From an uncultured Oscillospiraceae bacterium (GTDB lineage Bacteria > Bacillota > Clostridia > Oscillospirales > Acutalibacteraceae): a stretch of 7,956 bases of DNA. The stretch spans positions 1 to 7,956 of the forward strand of contig URQJ01000086.1 of assembly GCA_900549945.1 (NCBI GenBank), in the 5' to 3' direction. The notes below the pieces were generated by a model. That model saw only the letters and a program-made list of their open reading frames with translations. It did not search any database and was not told where the DNA came from. The translations under genes were made by a program, and so were the position numbers. Of this stretch, positions 5,532 through 7,956 are shown one piece after another; within the stretch, counting starts at the first letter, position 1; each line of letters begins with the position of its first letter.

Positions 5532-7937
5532 TTACTTGAAGTAGCGCACGCCGCTCTCGAAGATCTGCTGGTCCTTCTCGCCCGGCACGTTGAAGTACAG
5601 GTTGTCGCCCTTGCGCTCGCTGTGGCCCATTTTGCCGAACACACGGCCGTCCGGACTTGTGATGCCCTCGATGCCGCAGACCGAGCCGTTCGGGTTCCAC
5701 GTGATGTCGCCGCTGACCTTGCCGCACGGCGTCGTGTACTGCGTCGCGATCTGGCCGTTTTCGATCAGCCTCCTCAGCGCGGCGTCGTCCGCAACGAAGC
5801 GGCCCTCGCCGTGCGAGACCGGGATCGCGAACACGTCGCCGGCATTGACGCCGGAGAGCCACGGGGACTTCGTGTTCGTCACGCGCGTGTAGACCATGCG
5901 GGAGACGTGGCGGCCGAGCGTGTTGAACGTCAGCGTCGGGTCGTTGTCCTTGAGATCGACAATCTTTCCGTAGGTGACAAGGCCGAGCTTGATGAGCGCC
6001 TGGAAGCCGTTGCAGATACCGAGCATCAGGCCGTCGCGCGATTCGAGCAGATCCGTAACCGCCTGTGCGATCTTCGGATTGCGGAACGTCGTCGCGATGA
6101 ATTTGCCCGAGCCCTCGGGCTCGTCGCCGCCGGAGAAGCCGCCCGGGATCATGATGATCTGTGAAGAGCGGATCGCCTTTTCCATGCGGTCGATCGTGTA
6201 CTCGATGTCCTTCGCCGTGAGGTTCTGCACGACGAGGATCTCGGTCTCCGCGCCCGCCTTTTCAAACGCGCGCTTTGTGTCGATCTCGCAGTTCGTGCCC
6301 GGGAACACCGGGATGAACACCTTCGGCTTCGCGGTCTTGATGACCGGGGAGCCGGTGTACTTCTCGTTCTGCAGCGGCACGTCATATTCTACGGCGACGG
6401 TCTCCGCCTTATTCGCAAAAATTTTCTCGAGCTTGCCGTTCCACGTCTCGATCAGGTCGTCCACGCCGAGCGCCTTGCAGCCGATTTCAATCTTGCCCGA
6501 TTCGTTGATCATGCCGAGCACGACGCAGTTCAGGTTCTCCGTCACATCGCGGAGCGCCGCCTGCTCGACCTCGACGACGAGCGCGCCGGCCTTCGGGGCG
6601 AAGAGCAACGCCGGGTCTTCGGCGTCCGTATTGAACACAAAGCCCATCTTGTTGCCGAACGCCATCTTCGCGACAGCCGCGGCCGCGCCGCCCTCCTTGA
6701 CGACGTGCGCGGAAACGATCGCGCCGTCCTCGATCAGGGCGAGCACGTCGCCGTAGAACGCCTTGAGCGCCTCCCAGTTCGGCAGGCCGGTTTCCTCGTC
6801 CTCCGGAATCGGCAGCAGCACCGCGCTGTTGCCCGCGTACTTGAACGCGCCCGAAACCGTTCCGCTCGCCGTTGTCATCGTGACGGCGAAGCTGACAAGC
6901 GTCGGCGGCACGTCGAGGTCCTCAAACGAGCCGGACATGCTGTCCTTGCCGCCGATCGACGGCAGGCCAAGGTTGAGCTGCGCGGTCAGCGCGCCGAGCA
7001 GCGCCGCGGCCGGCTTGCCCCAGCGCTCCGGCTTGTCGTGCAGGCGCTCGAAATACTCCTGAAACGTCAGCCGCGCCTGCATCGGGTCCGCGCCGACGGC
7101 GGCGAGCTTCGAAAGGCTCTCCACCACCGCGTATGCCGCGCCGTGGAACGGCGAGAAGCGCGCGATGCCCGGGATGTAGCCGTACGCCATCGCGGTTGCG
7201 TCGTCGGTTTCGCCCGAAAGCAGCGGGATCTTCGCGACCATCGCGTCCTCCGGCGTGAGCTGGTATTTGCCCGCGAACGGCATCAGGACCGTGCCGGCGC
7301 CGATCGAAGCATCGAAGCGCTCGGAAAGCCCCTTCTGGCCGCAGACCTCGAGGCGGGCAAGGTTTTCGCAGAACGCCTCGTCGAGCGGCTTGCCGGCGAG
7401 GCAGGCCGGAACGGCGTTTCTGTAATTTTTCGTCTCATCCGGCGCCGCGATGAACGCATCCGCATTCTGCGTCACGCCGTTCGTATCGAGGAACGCGCGG
7501 CTGAGATCGACCACGCGGTCGCCGCGCCACTCCATCTTGAGCCGCGGCTCCGCCGTGACGACCGCGACAACCTGCGCGTCGAGGTTCTCCTCCTGCGCGG
7601 CCGCGCGGAACGCGTCGACATCCTTCGGGTCGAGCACGACGGCCATGCGCTCCTGTGATTCGGAGATCGCGAGCTCGGTGCCGTCGAGGCCCTCGTACTT
7701 CTTCGGGACCCTGTTGAGATCGATCTCAAGGCCCGGCGCGAGCTCGCCGATCGCGACGCAGACGCCGCCGGCGCCGAAATCGTTGCAGCGCTTGATCAGC
7801 GTGGAAACCGCCGGGTTGCGGAACAGGCGCTGAATCTTGCGCTCGGTGGGCGGGTTGCCCTTCTGCACCTCAGCGCCGCAGACCTCGATGGATTCGAGCG
7901 TGTGCGCCTTGGAGGAGCCGGTCGCGCCGCCGCAGCC
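5532..7937 (-). CDS. purL: Phosphoribosylformylglycinamidine synthase, single-chain PurL-PurQ type, N-terminus missing
   Basis: This enzyme catalyses the fourth step of de novo purine synthesis: FGAR + ATP + glutamine to FGAM. About 801 residues are present of a protein normally ~1,200-1,300 long; the first third or more lies past the right edge. In order: GCGGATGSSKAH, VCGAEVQKGNPP and ERKIQRLFRNP, FNDFGAGG-like CNDFGAGG, and YEGLDGTELAISESQERM of the first ATP-binding half. The second half carries GLPSIGGKDSMSGSF (about nt 6930-6970). The C-terminal class I glutaminase domain starts at PKVFIPVFPGTNCEID. Its nucleophile Cys in GICNGFQ is at nt 6012-6014, and the His and Glu of GHSER are at 5622-5624 and 5616-5618. 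The fused glutaminase means no separate purQ is needed. It ends at TAA 5532-5534. The frame formally stays open to the window edge, but bases after 7937 are adapter, so the GTG at 7868 and the upstream adapter codons are not the real start. Confidence 0.96.
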   Translation of the reverse strand, partial: GCGGATGSSKAHTLESIEVCGAEVQKGNPPTERKIQRLFRNPAVSTLIKRCNDFGAGGVCVAIGELAPGLEIDLNRVPKKYEGLDGTELAISESQERMAVVLDPKDVDAFRAAAQEENLDAQVVAVVTAEPRLKMEWRGDRVVDLSRAFLDTNGVTQNADAFIAAPDETKNYRNAVPACLAGKPLDEAFCENLARLEVCGQKGLSERFDASIGAGTVLMPFAGKYQLTPEDAMVAKIPLLSGETDDATAMAYGYIPGIARFSPFHGAAYAVVESLSKLAAVGADPMQARLTFQEYFERLHDKPERWGKPAAALLGALTAQLNLGLPSIGGKDSMSGSFEDLDVPPTLVSFAVTMTTASGTVSGAFKYAGNSAVLLPIPEDEETGLPNWEALKAFYGDVLALIEDGAIVSAHVVKEGGAAAAVAKMAFGNKMGFVFNTDAEDPALLFAPKAGALVVEVEQAALRDVTENLNCVVLGMINESGKIEIGCKALGVDDLIETWNGKLEKIFANKAETVAVEYDVPLQNEKYTGSPVIKTAKPKVFIPVFPGTNCEIDTKRAFEKAGAETEILVVQNLTAKDIEYTIDRMEKAIRSSQIIMIPGGFSGGDEPEGSGKFIATTFRNPKIAQAVTDLLESRDGLMLGICNGFQALIKLGLVTYGKIVDLKDNDPTLTFNTLGRHVSRMVYTRVTNTKSPWLSGVNAGDVFAIPVSHGEGRFVADDAALRRLIENGQIATQYTTPCGKVSGDITWNPNGSVCGIEGITSPDGRVFGKMGHSERKGDNLYFNVPGEKDQQIFESGVRYFK

Positions 7938-7956
7938 AGATCGGAAGAGCGTCGTG
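7938..7956. other. Residual Illumina sequencing adapter (not genomic)
   Basis: The last 19 bases, AGATCGGAAGAGCGTCGTG, equal the start of the Illumina TruSeq read-through adapter; the reverse complement CACGACGCTCTTCCGATCT is the 3' end of the universal adapter. Translated in the purL frame they give TTLFRS in place of PurL sequence. The true sequence ends at about 7937; one base is ambiguous because a genomic A at 7938 cannot be told from the adapter's first A. Confidence 0.95.

Noticed and set aside
4170..6164. Long + strand open frame (664 codons) opposite alr and the end of purL
   Set aside because: It is rich in Arg, His, Ala, Val and Asp in the pattern that GC-rich genes give on the opposite strand, has no recognisable domain, spans three well-identified - strand genes and has no ribosome binding site. 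It is a compositional shadow.
6705..7658. + strand open frame (317 codons) opposite purL
   Set aside because: Arg/Ala/Val-rich mirror of the GC-rich purL sequence; no motif and no start signal.
7866..7868. GTG as a real start of purL
   Set aside because: The 23 codons upstream still encode conserved PurL residues (GCGGATGSSKAH). The frame is cut by the contig end and adapter, not started here.

Overview
The window looks like a piece of a GC-rich Bacillota chromosome, most likely from a Clostridia (Oscillospiraceae/Ruminococcaceae-like) gut-type organism. This is an inference. It rests on strong Shine-Dalgarno sites before nearly every gene, U-tract intrinsic terminators, a single-chain purine enzyme with PurL and PurQ parts fused, and a cellobiose 2-epimerase whose motifs resemble the Ruminococcus albus enzyme as I remember it. 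No database search was possible.

Layout: two gene groups converge. On the + strand are the 3' part of secA (3-1046, cut by the window start), a GNAT acetyltransferase (1076-1711) and a second, clearly AT-richer GNAT acetyltransferase (1768-2172). On the - strand, in order of transcription, are purL (entering from the right edge, ending at 5532), alr (5459-4242), a phosphinothricin/amino-acid N-acetyltransferase-like GNAT (4239-3637) and a cellobiose 2-epimerase (3540-2341). The convergent gap (2173-2340) holds a strong, probably bidirectional intrinsic terminator. A perfect 16-bp hairpin ends the alr/GNAT unit, and the spacer of a TATAAT promoter for the epimerase gene lies inside it.

The genes are mainly core metabolism: protein export motor (SecA), de novo purine synthesis (PurL), D-alanine for peptidoglycan (Alr), plus one disaccharide-remodelling enzyme and three small-molecule or protein acetyltransferases. 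I see no functional link that makes them a dedicated system, and no sign of a defence island, phage, transposon, CRISPR array or RNA gene.

The most solid unusual observation is technical: the last 19 bases (7938-7956) match the Illumina adapter read-through sequence. They are not genomic, so the true sequence ends at about 7937 inside purL. The best biological points are the overlapping terminator/promoter before the epimerase gene, the low-GC GNAT gene, and an alr start that the local hairpin and Shine-Dalgarno position argue should be moved 21 bases downstream.
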